DNA of 56,472 nucleotides from Novosphingobium sp. HII-3. Lineage in GTDB: Bacteria > Pseudomonadota > Alphaproteobacteria > Sphingomonadales > Sphingomonadaceae. The stretch lies in NCBI RefSeq assembly GCF_002916655.1, contig NZ_PPSM01000013.1, positions 1 through 56,472 of the forward strand, read 5' to 3'. Below are positions 25,967-34,949 of this stretch, in pieces; positions within the stretch are counted from its first letter, which is position 1, and the number at the start of each line of letters is the position of its first letter. Below the pieces are notes generated by a model. That model was not told where the DNA came from, did not search any database, and saw only the letters and a program-made list of their open reading frames with translations. A program made the position numbers and the translations under genes.

Positions 25967-26713
25967 TTAGACTAGCCAGGCAGCGATCGCGCCAACCACC
26001 GACTTGGTTTCGGCAACGTCGCGGACTCGAACGGTATCCAGCCCGAGGTGCTTGGCCGGATAATCATTTCCGCCCGGGAAGATCGCGTCACCGAAGAAGA
26101 TCATCTCGTCGAGCGCGACGCCGGTCTGCTCGGAAAGGCGCTTAAGGCCATAGGCCTTGTCTATCCCTTCGCGCGTGATGTCGATCGATGTCGCCCCGCC
26201 GATATTGATGGCAAAGCCTGGCAGCAACGGCTGGAGCAGGGCCTGCAATTTCTTGCGCTTGGCGTGATCGGGATCCCACGTGTCCTTGGCCTCGAGCGGC
26301 GCCTCCTGACCGAGCGCGGAGAATGTGATCTGGCTGCCGCGATCCTCGATCTGCTCGCCCCAGATGTTCTCGTTTGGATAGCCCGCCTGCTCGACCGCCT
26401 TGGTCAGTGCTTCGCGGATGCGCTGGCTTTCGTCGCCGGTGAACAGATCGGCATAGATACGCGTCCATTGGCCGTCGGCGTGACGATAGAGCTTGGTGCC
26501 CGTGGTCGGCTGGATGATGAAATTGTCGAGCCGCGCCCGGGCGGGCATGCGCGACACCACCTGTTTCTCGAATTGCGGCCAGTCGCCTCCGGAGATGATC
26601 GCTACCATCGTCACGTCGAGCAGGCGGGTAAGCAGATCCGCCATTTCATCGTCGAGCGGCTGCTTGCTGAGCGCGAGCGTTCCGTCGAGGTCGAAAGCGG
26701 CCAGTCGCTTCAT
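25967..26713 (-). CDS. HAD-superfamily phosphatase (phosphomannomutase-like, HAD-IIB)
   Basis: The product is 248 residues. Motif I is FDLDGTL (about 7-13), motif II IISGGDW (about 38-44), and motif IV FFGDAIFPGGNDY (about 205-217) with conserved Asp residues. IDITREGIDKAYGLK supplies the Lys segment. This layout matches phosphomannomutase/HAD-IIB sugar phosphatases. ATG 26713 follows GGAGG and overlaps the chimeric ORF (ATGA). Likely a remnant of a carbohydrate locus, not of copper resistance. Confidence 0.85.
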   Translation of the reverse strand: MKRLAAFDLDGTLALSKQPLDDEMADLLTRLLDVTMVAIISGGDWPQFEKQVVSRMPARARLDNFIIQPTTGTKLYRHADGQWTRIYADLFTGDESQRIREALTKAVEQAGYPNENIWGEQIEDRGSQITFSALGQEAPLEAKDTWDPDHAKRKKLQALLQPLLPGFAINIGGATSIDITREGIDKAYGLKRLSEQTGVALDEMIFFGDAIFPGGNDYPAKHLGLDTVRVRDVAETKSVVGAIAAWLV

Positions 26714-27369
26714 GATGATCCTCCCACAAGCGGCAGCAGAAATGCGTCGATGGCATCGGCGATGCCATCTTTGTCGTTGCTGGTTGAAATGTAATGCGCT
26801 GCGCTACGGATCTCCTCAGGCGCCTTGCCCATGGCGTTCGTTAGTGCAAAAGGGGGAGCGACTTGAGGAAAAAGTTGGGTGAAACCCGTAACGATCATTT
26901 CAAGACAAACGATACGTAGCATCGTAGGAATCGCCCAGGTTTCAGCTATGCTGAGCGGCATCTTATTCTGATATCGAACGACGAATTCGACAGCCGAGGA
27001 CAGTGAGACTTGCAGGTGAGACGCCAGAAGCAGAGACTGCGCGACTTGATGGGCGCGTGGTCGCCTGAGGCCGTCTTCAGCAAGACCGGGAAGTTTCGCG
27101 TAGAAAGCCTTCGGAAGACCCTCACCAATTTGCAGGATCGCGCGCTGGATCTGATAGTCGTTGTCGAGTAGCCATTCGGCTGCGGCGCTGCCGCGCTGGT
27201 CGGCTTGCGTGGCTGCCTGGCGGGCTCGAGCCAGCCAGTCTTTCATGGCGTCGAGATGCGCCCAGATGGGAAGAGGCGCTGAGCGACCGATCAATCCTGT
27301 CAGCTGATGGCGTGTGGCGGTCTCGTCGGCCGCCCCCGAAATAGGGTCGGTCCCCTCAATATCGGCCAT
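26710..27369 (-). pseudogene. Chimeric ORF: NdvB-like N-terminus fused to the tail of a Cof-type HAD phosphatase
   Basis: This 219-residue ORF has two parts. The N-terminal 170-180 residues match the start of cyclic beta-1,2-glucan synthase-type proteins (EWLLDNDYQIQRAILQIGEG, then LPKAFYAKLP and ETWAIPTMLRIVCLEMIV). The last 45 residues (NAMGKAPEEIRSAAHYISTS, then NDKDGIADAIDAFLL) are the standard C-terminus of Cof/HAD-IIB phosphatases. The join is near 26850-26880 and looks like the scar of an internal deletion. NdvB proteins normally exceed 2,000 residues, so neither activity is expected. ATG 27369 follows the UspA stop by 2 bp. Confidence 0.7.
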
Positions 27370-27371
27370 GA

Positions 27372-28385
27372 TCAGGCTTGGGCGGCGAGGGGTAGCCGGA
27401 GGCAATTATGCCCTACGGCGATCTGCGCTTTTCCCGAGCGGATTGTCGCAGGCGTTACGAGCATTGGTACATTGCAATGCGTCATCAGGTAGGAGGCGAC
27501 CGTTCCATAGGGTACGTCGGAAACATGCCGATGGCTGTGGCCGCGCGCGGACAGGACGGCAATATCGGCCCTCTCGCGCTGAATAAGATCGCACAGCACC
27601 TCGCGTACATCCTCGCCACGGATCGAAATCGTACGTATTCGTAGACCGGACGCCGAGAGGTTGGATTTCGTTCGATCCAGGTAGCTGCGTGCTGCTTGCT
27701 CATTTCGCTCTATAAGGGCTTGTTGAAGCTTCTTGTCCTCGACTTCCAGGGGCCGTGCCTCGATCATCTCGGGCGTAGGGACGACATGGACGAGCAGGAG
27801 TTCCGCTTCCGAGGCCTTCGCAAGACGCACAGCTAGGGGCAGCACGCTCTCAGCCCAACGAGAGCCGTCAAGCGGCACCACAACCCTTCTGTAGGGCGCT
27901 GCCGGAAGCGGGGCCTCTACCGGTACGAGCAGGACCGGGGCTGGCGTCTGCATGAGCACCTTGTGCACGGTTGCCCCCATGCCCGGGCGACCGGCCTCTT
28001 GCCTGCCTCGTCTTCCCAGTACGACCATGCCGTCGTCGCACTCTCGGACAAAGCGGCAAATTTCCTCCGCGGTTTGGCCTTCGGCCAATTCGATGGAGGT
28101 TTTGGTTGGAGGTGCGCTGGTCGCGGCGGCGCATCGATCGAGGGCGCGCAGGGCTTCGCGCCGCCGGAGGTTACATTCAATCGGGTCTGGACGAGAGCGC
28201 GTCGAGCCCTCGCCGTCAAGTACTTGTAGCAGGGTAATAGGGACGTCGAGCGTTGTCGCGAGCGCACGAGCGTGTGAGTAGATCCACGCATCATGATCGG
28301 AGCAATCGATACAGGCGACAATCCCGGACTGCGGTCGGGGGGACGCCTGCGCCAGAGCTGGAAATGCTGAAGCGGCTGATATCAA
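27372..28385 (-). CDS. Tandem universal stress protein (UspA domains)
   Basis: The product is 337 residues with two UspA-like domains (about 15-165 and 170-320). The nucleotide-binding motifs are GMVVLGRRGRQEAGRPGMGA and TVHKVLMQTPAPVLLVP in the first half, and IAVLSARGHSHRHVSDVPYG and TVASYLMTHCNVPMLV in the second. It probably acts in stress adaptation. A TTG at 28385 after AAGAGGAGCAT is taken as the start; an in-frame ATG at 28472 would add 29 residues of poor composition. It lies just before the chimeric ORF. Confidence 0.8.
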   Translation of the reverse strand: MISAASAFPALAQASPRPQSGIVACIDCSDHDAWIYSHARALATTLDVPITLLQVLDGEGSTRSRPDPIECNLRRREALRALDRCAAATSAPPTKTSIELAEGQTAEEICRFVRECDDGMVVLGRRGRQEAGRPGMGATVHKVLMQTPAPVLLVPVEAPLPAAPYRRVVVPLDGSRWAESVLPLAVRLAKASEAELLLVHVVPTPEMIEARPLEVEDKKLQQALIERNEQAARSYLDRTKSNLSASGLRIRTISIRGEDVREVLCDLIQRERADIAVLSARGHSHRHVSDVPYGTVASYLMTHCNVPMLVTPATIRSGKAQIAVGHNCLRLPLAAQA

Positions 28386-28952
28386 ATGCTCCTCTTGCCT
28401 TGGATCTCCATCGAATTCGTGGCGGCTAGGACAGCGGGAACAACCGGCATTTCGGCCTGGCGTCCCCTCCACGACTCGAACCTGCTCTGACCCTATCTGG
28501 GGGGAACGACCCGCGAAATTGTGATATATACGAATGGCGATCGGTCGGTTGACTGGGGCGCAAGAGCATCAGAACCGAAAACCGGTCGCTTGCGATTAGT
28601 ACATCGGGCGGGCCTATATGCCTCCGCCTCGGCACCCGGCTTGAGCGTCCAAACCAACATGTCGGGATAGAATGAAGGTCACCTGGTCACCTTTTCCTCG
28701 TCCGGAAGCGAACTCGTCACCCCCGTTACCGCTCATGTGGTTGCTCGCTTGCACTGCGCATGAGACGATCACCGTCATCCCAAGTTCTGCGCCGGCTGCC
28801 TTGTCCTGGGCGATCTGCGATCAGATGCCATCGCAGGCGTCTCTTCTGTCTAGCGACAAATACGCATTACCACCGGCAGATGGTCGGCATAGTCTGCCCA
28901 GGGCAACCAACGAAGCTCGCAGCGGAGTGAGTGTGGATCGGAAGGGAACAGT
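28386..28952. other. Intergenic region with no supported gene
   Basis: There are short open frames on both strands, none with recognisable motifs or a good start. I see no clear promoter or repeat. Confidence 0.5.
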
Positions 28953-29399
28953 ATGACGATCGCGCTTAACGGGTTATATCGATGCCGGCTGCTCACTTTC
29001 ACACGGTGGTCGTGTTCCATCTGGGCGATTTTCGCCGCGCTCACTGTGCCAACGCTACCTTCGCCGGCCAGGGTCGTTCCCGCAAGGGAAGATACCTCGA
29101 CCACCAAGCTCGCGGGTGTCTGGTCATTTGATGGCCGATCCGGCTGTAAGTCGGGGATGGCCTGGGTTCTTAATCGCAACGGATCTTACAGCGAAATCCG
29201 ATTGCCTGACCAGACGCCGCTTGGCGGAGGAAAGTGGTATGAACGCGGCGATACCATCTATTACTCATTGCCGCGAGTACTGACAGCGGCCGCGGGACGG
29301 CCCGACAAGCGTATGGTCATTATAGAGCGCGGCCCGCGGCGCCTGGTGGCCGTGACGAACCGCAGGGTTCGTCATGTGATGCACAAGTGTCCGGGATGA
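28953..29399 (+). CDS. Hypothetical secreted protein
   Basis: The product is 148 residues with an N-terminal hydrophobic segment (about 19-36). The mature part has LAGVWSFDGRSGCKSGMAWV, NRNGSYSEIRLPDQ and GGGKWYERGDTIYYSLP, a beta-rich pattern like lipocalin-type or DUF2147-like small periplasmic proteins, but I cannot name a family. The ATG at 28953 is the only long-frame start. Confidence 0.5.
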   Translation: MTIALNGLYRCRLLTFTRWSCSIWAIFAALTVPTLPSPARVVPAREDTSTTKLAGVWSFDGRSGCKSGMAWVLNRNGSYSEIRLPDQTPLGGGKWYERGDTIYYSLPRVLTAAAGRPDKRMVIIERGPRRLVAVTNRRVRHVMHKCPG

Positions 29400-29542
29400 T
29401 CGAATGCCTTCGATCGAGATGTGCGAAACGTTCTGGCCCAAGCCCGAAAAGGGAACAAAAACGAGAGTGGAGTTCGAAGTCACACGTCGAGCATTGCCCC
29501 CTTATTGGCATATGCAGGATTTCGCTTCTTGAGTTGTTCCCA

Positions 29543-31009
29543 CTACGTCACGGAAAACTGACCCATCATGCCTTCGTCCTCGTGCTCCAGGATATGGCAA
29601 TGGAACAGGAAGGGCGCTTTTGAAGCAGGCTGGTCGAAGCGGATTAATAACTCGACCGGTTCGTCCACGACGATGGTGTCACGTGGCCCCTGATCAAGAA
29701 GATCTGGTTCCTCGCCATCGCGACGTAGCACGTCGAAGTGCACTCCATGAATGTGGAAGGGATGGGCCATTTTCTGCCCGGAGACTTTCCATATCTCGAC
29801 GGCGCCAAGCTCGACTTCCTCATCGATGCGATCAATATCGAATCGCCTGTGGTTGATCGTTAGCGGCTCTTCGTCGCTATCCATCATACCTCCCAGCCTC
29901 ATGTTGAGCACCAGACGTCGCCGTGCGACGACCGTCGCCGGATCTGGCACCGCGCGGGACGCCAGGAGGAGCGGAAGCGTGGTGCTACCTCGCTTACTCG
30001 ATGCCAAGCGCGGTGAAAATGTGAGGACAGTTTCATCCCCTGCGTTGTTTTCGCTAGCCTCGTGCCGATGCATCATGCCCATGCCATGCATCCTGAGGGT
30101 GCTTTGGTCCGGAGCCGATACCAACGAGACCGGTTTGCCATCGCTGAAGTCCACCAAGATCTCAGCCCGCTGACCGGAGGCCAGAGTGAGGGACTGCAAT
30201 TCAACGGACTTTTCCAAAAGGCCGCCCTCGGTGCCGATCCAATAAAAGGCTCGTCCGTCGCTGAACGAAAGATCGTAAGTCCGGGCATTCGAACCATTTA
30301 CGAGCCGCAGCCGCACTAAGCTTCTGGGAACGTCTGCTCGCGGGTTGTACGCGCCGTTTACGAGAATAACGTTGCCCCGCCTCCCGTCCAGCGCCACCAT
30401 CATGCCCGCCGGTAACACCAGACGGCCATCCACGAACTGCCGATCCTGGATCAAGATTGGTAGATCGTCGACGCCGTAATCCGAAGGCAAACCGAGACCT
30501 TGCTCTTCCTCGTCGGTGACGAAGAGCAATCCCGCTAGGCCTGCATAGACCTGCTCCGCCGTTCGGCCGTGTGCATGCGAATGATAAAAGAGAGTGGCCG
30601 CCGGCTGACGGATCGGCAGCGTCGGACGCCAAGTCTCGCCTGGACTAATGGTCTGGTGGGGGCTGCCGTCCAGCTCTCCCGGTACGAGCAGCCCGTGCCA
30701 GTGAACCGTGGTATCAGCAGACAGATTGTTGCTGACAGTCACCGTCACGTCGTCCCCGCGATGTACCCGCAGAGTCGGGCCGAGATAGCTTCCGTTGTAT
30801 CCCATGGTGGCGCTCCGCCGCCCTGGGAAGAAAGTGGTTTCCCCTTCCTGCGCCCTCAGTCCAATTCTCTGCCCATGGTCGCGTGCATCTAACAGGCGAG
30901 GAATGGGCAGCGTGCCTGCTTGGTCCGGCGTCGCAAATCTGCGCGTGCATGCCGCCCCCAGCAGGAGGCCTCCGCCCGCCAAGACAGTTCGCCGGCTCAG
31001 AAAAGTCAT
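29543..31009 (-). CDS. CueO-like multicopper oxidase
   Basis: The product is 488 residues with a Tat signal (SRRTVLAGGGLLLGAACTRR). The copper motifs are TVHWHG, FYHSHAHG, HPFHIHG and FLFHCHILEHEDEGMMG, with the T1 axial Met in the last. Unlike the CopA-type oxidases in this window, it has no long Met/His-rich insert (only MHGMGMMHRHE), so it is closer to CueO/CumA. It should oxidise periplasmic Cu(I). ATG 31009 follows GAGGAGGGGC. Upstream open frame to 31177 is unlikely to be translated. Confidence 0.9.
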   Translation of the reverse strand: MTFLSRRTVLAGGGLLLGAACTRRFATPDQAGTLPIPRLLDARDHGQRIGLRAQEGETTFFPGRRSATMGYNGSYLGPTLRVHRGDDVTVTVSNNLSADTTVHWHGLLVPGELDGSPHQTISPGETWRPTLPIRQPAATLFYHSHAHGRTAEQVYAGLAGLLFVTDEEEQGLGLPSDYGVDDLPILIQDRQFVDGRLVLPAGMMVALDGRRGNVILVNGAYNPRADVPRSLVRLRLVNGSNARTYDLSFSDGRAFYWIGTEGGLLEKSVELQSLTLASGQRAEILVDFSDGKPVSLVSAPDQSTLRMHGMGMMHRHEASENNAGDETVLTFSPRLASSKRGSTTLPLLLASRAVPDPATVVARRRLVLNMRLGGMMDSDEEPLTINHRRFDIDRIDEEVELGAVEIWKVSGQKMAHPFHIHGVHFDVLRRDGEEPDLLDQGPRDTIVVDEPVELLIRFDQPASKAPFLFHCHILEHEDEGMMGQFSVT

Positions 31010-31514
31010 TTCGAAGCCCCTCCTGAGCAATCGTGAAACTGACGCAAACGCGCTTTTCTCGATCCGATGAGATCCACCGAGGCGAAGCGCCGCTCTTCCC
31101 TTAAAGGGCGCGCGGGAGGGCAATATCCGTAATACCCGAACCGATCGCTTTTGTGCCCGCCCCCTCTGGGAAGACAAAATTGCCCTTCTAAGCTGGTTGC
31201 GGCCCTCGCCAGTTGATCAATAATCAGCCAGGCGAGCGTTCAATCACTGCGGCACCGATCCGAGCGAGCGTCTATTCCGACAATTTAGCCTGGGCCAGTC
31301 CGAGTGGCTGGTTCGGCGGTGGGCCTTGCCACGATGGCGCCGAAGCAAAAGCGGCGTGCGATTTACGTTTCGCTGTTCGCCACTGCAGCAGGCGGCGTCG
31401 CTTTCCAGTGCTCGGGCTAGGCGGAGGCTTTGATGGCCGCCGTCTTCGGTCATCCGCGCCCAGCTTTTGCTAGTAGCCGAACTAAAGCTGACATTGCAGG
31501 CTGACCGCCAGCTT
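31010..31514. other. Intergenic region upstream of the oxidase and the Met-rich gene
   Basis: The region between two divergent genes holds short open frames but no recognisable gene. No GAGGG-N14-GCGTA site was found for the oxidase. Confidence 0.5.
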
Positions 31515-31530
31515 CGCAAATTACGTATAC
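31515..31530 (+). promoter_or_regulatory. Shared TTACGTATAC motif before a Met-rich gene
   Basis: CGCAAATTACGTATAC, 106 bp before the TTG at 31637. It matches 19860-19875 and 32145-32160. Confidence 0.5.
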
Positions 31531-31636
31531 TGCCACCTCCAGGCCGATACCATCTCAACGGCAAGCTCCCTGGGGAGCGAGAATCGACCGGGCATGTGTC
31601 CGGTCGCACTGAAACTCAGACTTGAAGGAATCATAT

Positions 31637-31927
31637 TTGCGCAAGAAAGCAGCGATTATCGCTTCGCTCGCAGCCTTTGGCGTCCTTGCCGTCGGCGCCG
31701 GGCCAGTTCTCGCCGATGGGATGCCGCCGGGCATGCCCGACCTTGAACAGACGCTCAAGGCGAAGCCGGCGCCGGCTCGGTCCGACACGGCCCAGATGCA
31801 AGGCATGCGACACCGCGAAGTGCGGATGCCCGGTGAGATGATGCAGGACCATCGGATCGCTACGCGGGAGATGGGGACCCAGGACGGAGCCTCCCGCATG
31901 TTGCATAGGTCGCGGGGCGGTTGCTGA
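31637..31927 (+). CDS. Small secreted Met-rich protein
   Basis: The product is 96 residues with a signal peptide (RKKAAIIASLAAFGVLAVGA) and mature DGMPPGMPDLEQTLKAKPAP, then AQMQGMRHREVRMPGEMMQD and a C-terminal RGGC. The Met/His residues suggest copper binding. TTG 31637 is chosen because GAAGGAA lies 6 bp upstream and the signal peptide starts there. A strong terminator follows at 31998. Confidence 0.6.
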   Translation: MRKKAAIIASLAAFGVLAVGAGPVLADGMPPGMPDLEQTLKAKPAPARSDTAQMQGMRHREVRMPGEMMQDHRIATREMGTQDGASRMLHRSRGGC

Positions 31928-31997
31928 CCCTGCAATTAAGCCAGCTCCGACCACGAGGCGGGGTGGCCAACGACCGTGGCCTGGTTCAACCGCAGCT

Positions 31998-32036
31998 TTG
32001 GCCCGCCGTTCTCCCACGGCGGGCCAATTGGTTTTT
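31998..32036 (+). terminator. Rho-independent terminator
   Basis: TTGGCCCGCCGT (31998-32009) pairs perfectly with ACGGCGGGCCAA (32016-32027); TTGGTTTTT follows. Confidence 0.85.
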
Positions 32037-32144
32037 GCACTTCGCTGCCGGCCGCCATCAAGCGGGATCATGAATTGGCTTGACCTTGGACCATGGTCCA
32101 CCCCGCACGATCCCGCGCATGCTTGTCGCGATCAAAAGCGGATT

Positions 32145-32160
32145 CGTAAGTTACGTATAC
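32145..32160 (+). promoter_or_regulatory. Shared CGTAA-N-TTACG / TACGTATAC motif before a His/Met-rich gene
   Basis: CGTAAGTTACGTATAC contains the perfect palindrome CGTAA-G-TTACG, 91 bp before the ATG at 32251. The three related sites suggest a common regulator. Confidence 0.5.
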
Positions 32161-32250
32161 AGACTGCGTCTCGCTAGCAGCATTGAAGCTTTGGAATTGC
32201 CGGGATCGGAACGTCGATCGGGCAACAGGACGAACACTCGGAGACCCTCA

Positions 32251-32667
32251 ATGCGACAGACGACATTTCGCGCGGCGACCATCAGCCTCTTCGTGACGCT
32301 AACCTTCGCCGCCGGCACCGCTCTCGCCCAGTCGACGCCCGCGCCCGCGCAGACTGCGCCGGCCCATGCCCACCAGCAGGGCATGGATCATGGCGGGCAG
32401 CAGATGCACGATCAGATGATGAAGGATCATCAGGCCGGCGCGCAGAAGCAGCAGGGGAAACCGGCCCAGCAGGATCAACAGGGCATGTCGGGGATGGCCG
32501 GCATGTCCGGCGGGTCGCCTGCATCGAACGGCTCGGGCATGGCCGGTAAGGCGAAGAGTGGCTGCTGCAAGATGCCGATGAAGAAGGCCAAGCCGGCCGC
32601 GAAGAAGAAGACCGCCAAGCCCATGGCCGACAAGCCCATGGCCGACAAGCCGATGAGCGACATGTGA
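32251..32667 (+). CDS. Secreted His/Met/Lys-rich metal-binding protein
   Basis: The product is 138 residues with a signal peptide ending ALAQ. The mature protein is low complexity: a His/Met/Gln stretch (HAHQQGMDHGGQQMHDQMMK), MSGMAGMSGG, one KSGCCKMPMKKAK Cys pair, and a tail with three MADKP/MSDM-type repeats. It likely binds copper but has no known fold. ATG 32251 follows GGAGACCCTCA. A terminator follows at 32708. Confidence 0.65.
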   Translation: MRQTTFRAATISLFVTLTFAAGTALAQSTPAPAQTAPAHAHQQGMDHGGQQMHDQMMKDHQAGAQKQQGKPAQQDQQGMSGMAGMSGGSPASNGSGMAGKAKSGCCKMPMKKAKPAAKKKTAKPMADKPMADKPMSDM

Positions 32668-32707
32668 CGTTTCCAGCCCCGATAAAACACCCCCCCCCGG
32701 GGCTGAG

Positions 32708-32742
32708 GGCCCGCCGCCGCCCCCGCGGCGGGCCAGTTCTTT
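32708..32742 (+). terminator. Rho-independent-like terminator
   Basis: GGCCCGCCGC (32708-32717) pairs with GCGGCGGGCC (32725-32734), followed by AGTTCTTT. Confidence 0.65.
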
Positions 32743-32819
32743 GACGATGCCCAGCGTCGCCCCGTGCTCCCGGCCTTCAAAGCCGGGTCCGAGCGTCTGA
32801 CGTGACAGAGGAAACAGTG

Positions 32820-33149
32820 ATGCGAAAACATCTTGGCGTCGGTGCTGCCGTTGGCTTTCTGCTCTTTGGCAGCACGCCGCTCCTCGCACAGGGTATCGGC
32901 CATCGCTTGTTCATGCGCGGCAAGATCGTCCGTATGGATGCGGGCGGCACAGTGGCCTGCCTGGGCAAAGCCGATGGCGCACACATCGGGCAGATACTCG
33001 ACGTCTATCACGCAACGCCGCGCCACCGCCGCCTTGTCGGTCATGTCGAAGTCGACCAGATTTTCGACGACCATTACGCTCATTTCCGCGTGAGGGACGG
33101 GACGCTTCAGAAAGGCGATTGGGTGAGCCTAAAGCGCGTCCGGGCGTAA
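32820..33149 (+). CDS. Small secreted protein of unknown family, copy 2
   Basis: The product is 109 residues with a signal peptide ending LLAQ, then GIGHRLFMRGKIV, VACLGKADGAHIGQILDVY, RHRRLVGHVEVDQIFDDHYA. It is a clear paralogue of 19975-20334. ATG 32820 follows AGAGGAAAC. The pair may form a new family linked to metal resistance in this group. Confidence 0.7.
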   Translation: MRKHLGVGAAVGFLLFGSTPLLAQGIGHRLFMRGKIVRMDAGGTVACLGKADGAHIGQILDVYHATPRHRRLVGHVEVDQIFDDHYAHFRVRDGTLQKGDWVSLKRVRA

Positions 33150-33402
33150 CGCCAGAATTGGAATGCCAAGCGCCGCCCTCGCCAAAAGAAGAAGCGGCCG
33201 AGTAACGCCTGTCTCGGCATAATTCCGATCAGGCGTGCGCGAATAGGTTCGGGAGTCGATGAATACTAATCGGCTCCGTCGGCGTGTCTGACCCTCAAAG
33301 CCCGCGACAGCGACACCAGACTACCTTCTGCGGAACTTACTTATAGGCCGCCCGGGCAAAGAGATTACTCCGTCAGGCTATCGATAGAGATGGAGTCAGG
33401 TT

Positions 33403-34923
33403 ATGTTCGAGAAGGCGATCGGGACCATCAATGCGGCGGCCTCCTTCCGACACCGCTATGATAATTTCATCGGAGGCCGCTGGAGCGCTCCTGCGGGCGG
33501 CGAGTATTTCGCGGACACGAGCCCGATCAATGGCGCCCAGATCGCCGAGTTCGCGCTGTCGACGCCGGAAGATGTCGAGCGCGCGCTCGATGCGGCGCAC
33601 GCCGCCAGGGATCAATGGGCAAGGATCGCGCCCGCCGAGCGCGCCAGGATTCTCAATCGCGTCGCCGACCGGCTCGAGGATAATCTGGAGCTGCTGGCGC
33701 TTGCCGAGACGATCGACAACGGCAAGCCGATCCGCGAGACCCGCGCTGCCGACGTGCCGCTTGCGATCGACCATTTCCGCTACTTCGCCGGCTGCATCCG
33801 GGCGGAGGAAGGCGGCATCTCGACGATCGATGCGGACACCATCGCCTATCATTTCCGCGAGCCGCTCGGCGTCGTCGGCCAGATCATCCCGTGGAACTTC
33901 CCGCTGCTGATGGCGGCGTGGAAGATCGCCCCGGCGCTGGCGGCGGGCAACTGCACCGTCATCAAGCCCGCATCCCAGACGCCGCTCACCTTGCTGATGT
34001 TCGCCGAGCTCACCGCCGACATCCTGCCGCCCGGCGTGCTCAATGTCGTCACCGGCCCGGGACGGACCGTCGGCCAGGCGATCGCCGCCAATCCGCGCAT
34101 CGCCAAGGTCTCGTTCACCGGCGAGACCGTCACCGGCAAGCAGATCATGCACGCGGCTGCCGACCATCTGATCCCCCAGACGATGGAGCTTGGCGGCAAG
34201 TCGCCCAACATCTTCATGGCGGACGTGCTCGACGAGGACGATGCCTTCTTCGACAAGGCGCTCGAAGGCTTTACTTTGTTCGCGTTCAACAAGGGCGAGG
34301 TCTGCACCTGCCCGTCGCGCGCGCTGATCCATGAGTCGATCTTCGACCGCTTCATCGAGCGCGCCGTGGCGCGCGTCGCCGCGATCCGCCAGGGCGATCC
34401 GCTCGACCCCTCGGTCCAGGTCGGCGCGCAGGCGTCGGAGGACCAGCTCCACAAGATCCTGGGCTATATCGATATCGGCAAGGCCGAGGGCGCGCAGTGT
34501 CTGGTCGGTGGCGCCAGGGCGCTGCCGGGCGGTGCGCTGGACCAGGGCTATTTCGTGCAGCCGACCGTGTTCGTGGGTCAGAACCACATGCGCATCTTCC
34601 AGGAGGAGATCTTCGGTCCCGTCCTGTCGGTCACCACGTTCAAGACGGTCGAGGAGGCGATCGCACTTGCCAACGACACCGCCTACGGTCTTGGCGCGGG
34701 CGTCTGGACCCGGAGCGGCAACACCGCCTACCGGCTCGGCCGCGCGATCGAGGCCGGGCGGGTCTGGACCAACTGCTATCATCAGTACCCCGCCCATGCC
34801 GCCTTCGGCGGATACAAGGCGTCGGGCTTCGGGCGTGAAAATCACCGGATGATGCTCGACCATTATCAGCAGACCAAGAACCTGCTCGTCTCCTATGACG
34901 AGCACGCGCTCGGCCTGTTCTGA
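33403..34923 (+). CDS. Aldehyde dehydrogenase (AldB/ExaC-like)
   Basis: The product is 506 residues, the standard length for NAD(P)-dependent aldehyde dehydrogenases. It has [20 protein letters not shown], the catalytic-region [11 protein letters not shown], the catalytic Cys in [14 protein letters not shown], and a C-terminal EIFGPVLSV. It should oxidise acetaldehyde-like substrates to acids. It is followed 26 bp later by an alcohol dehydrogenase, which could supply the aldehyde. ATG 33403 has GGAGTCAGGTT upstream. Confidence 0.92.
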   Translation: MFEKAIGTINAAASFRHRYDNFIGGRWSAPAGGEYFADTSPINGAQIAEFALSTPEDVERALDAAHAARDQWARIAPAERARILNRVADRLEDNLELLALAETIDNGKPIRETRAADVPLAIDHFRYFAGCIRAEEGGISTIDADTIAYHFREPLGVVGQIIPWNFPLLMAAWKIAPALAAGNCTVIKPASQTPLTLLMFAELTADILPPGVLNVVTGPGRTVGQAIAANPRIAKVSFTGETVTGKQIMHAAADHLIPQTMELGGKSPNIFMADVLDEDDAFFDKALEGFTLFAFNKGEVCTCPSRALIHESIFDRFIERAVARVAAIRQGDPLDPSVQVGAQASEDQLHKILGYIDIGKAEGAQCLVGGARALPGGALDQGYFVQPTVFVGQNHMRIFQEEIFGPVLSVTTFKTVEEAIALANDTAYGLGAGVWTRSGNTAYRLGRAIEAGRVWTNCYHQYPAHAAFGGYKASGFGRENHRMMLDHYQQTKNLLVSYDEHALGLF

Positions 34924-34949
34924 CCCCTCGCTCAAAAGGAGAAACGGAC

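Noticed and set aside
32251..32667. Histone-like or AlgP-like Lys/Ala/Pro repeat protein
   Set aside because: A signal peptide and the Met/His content indicate a secreted metal-binding protein instead.
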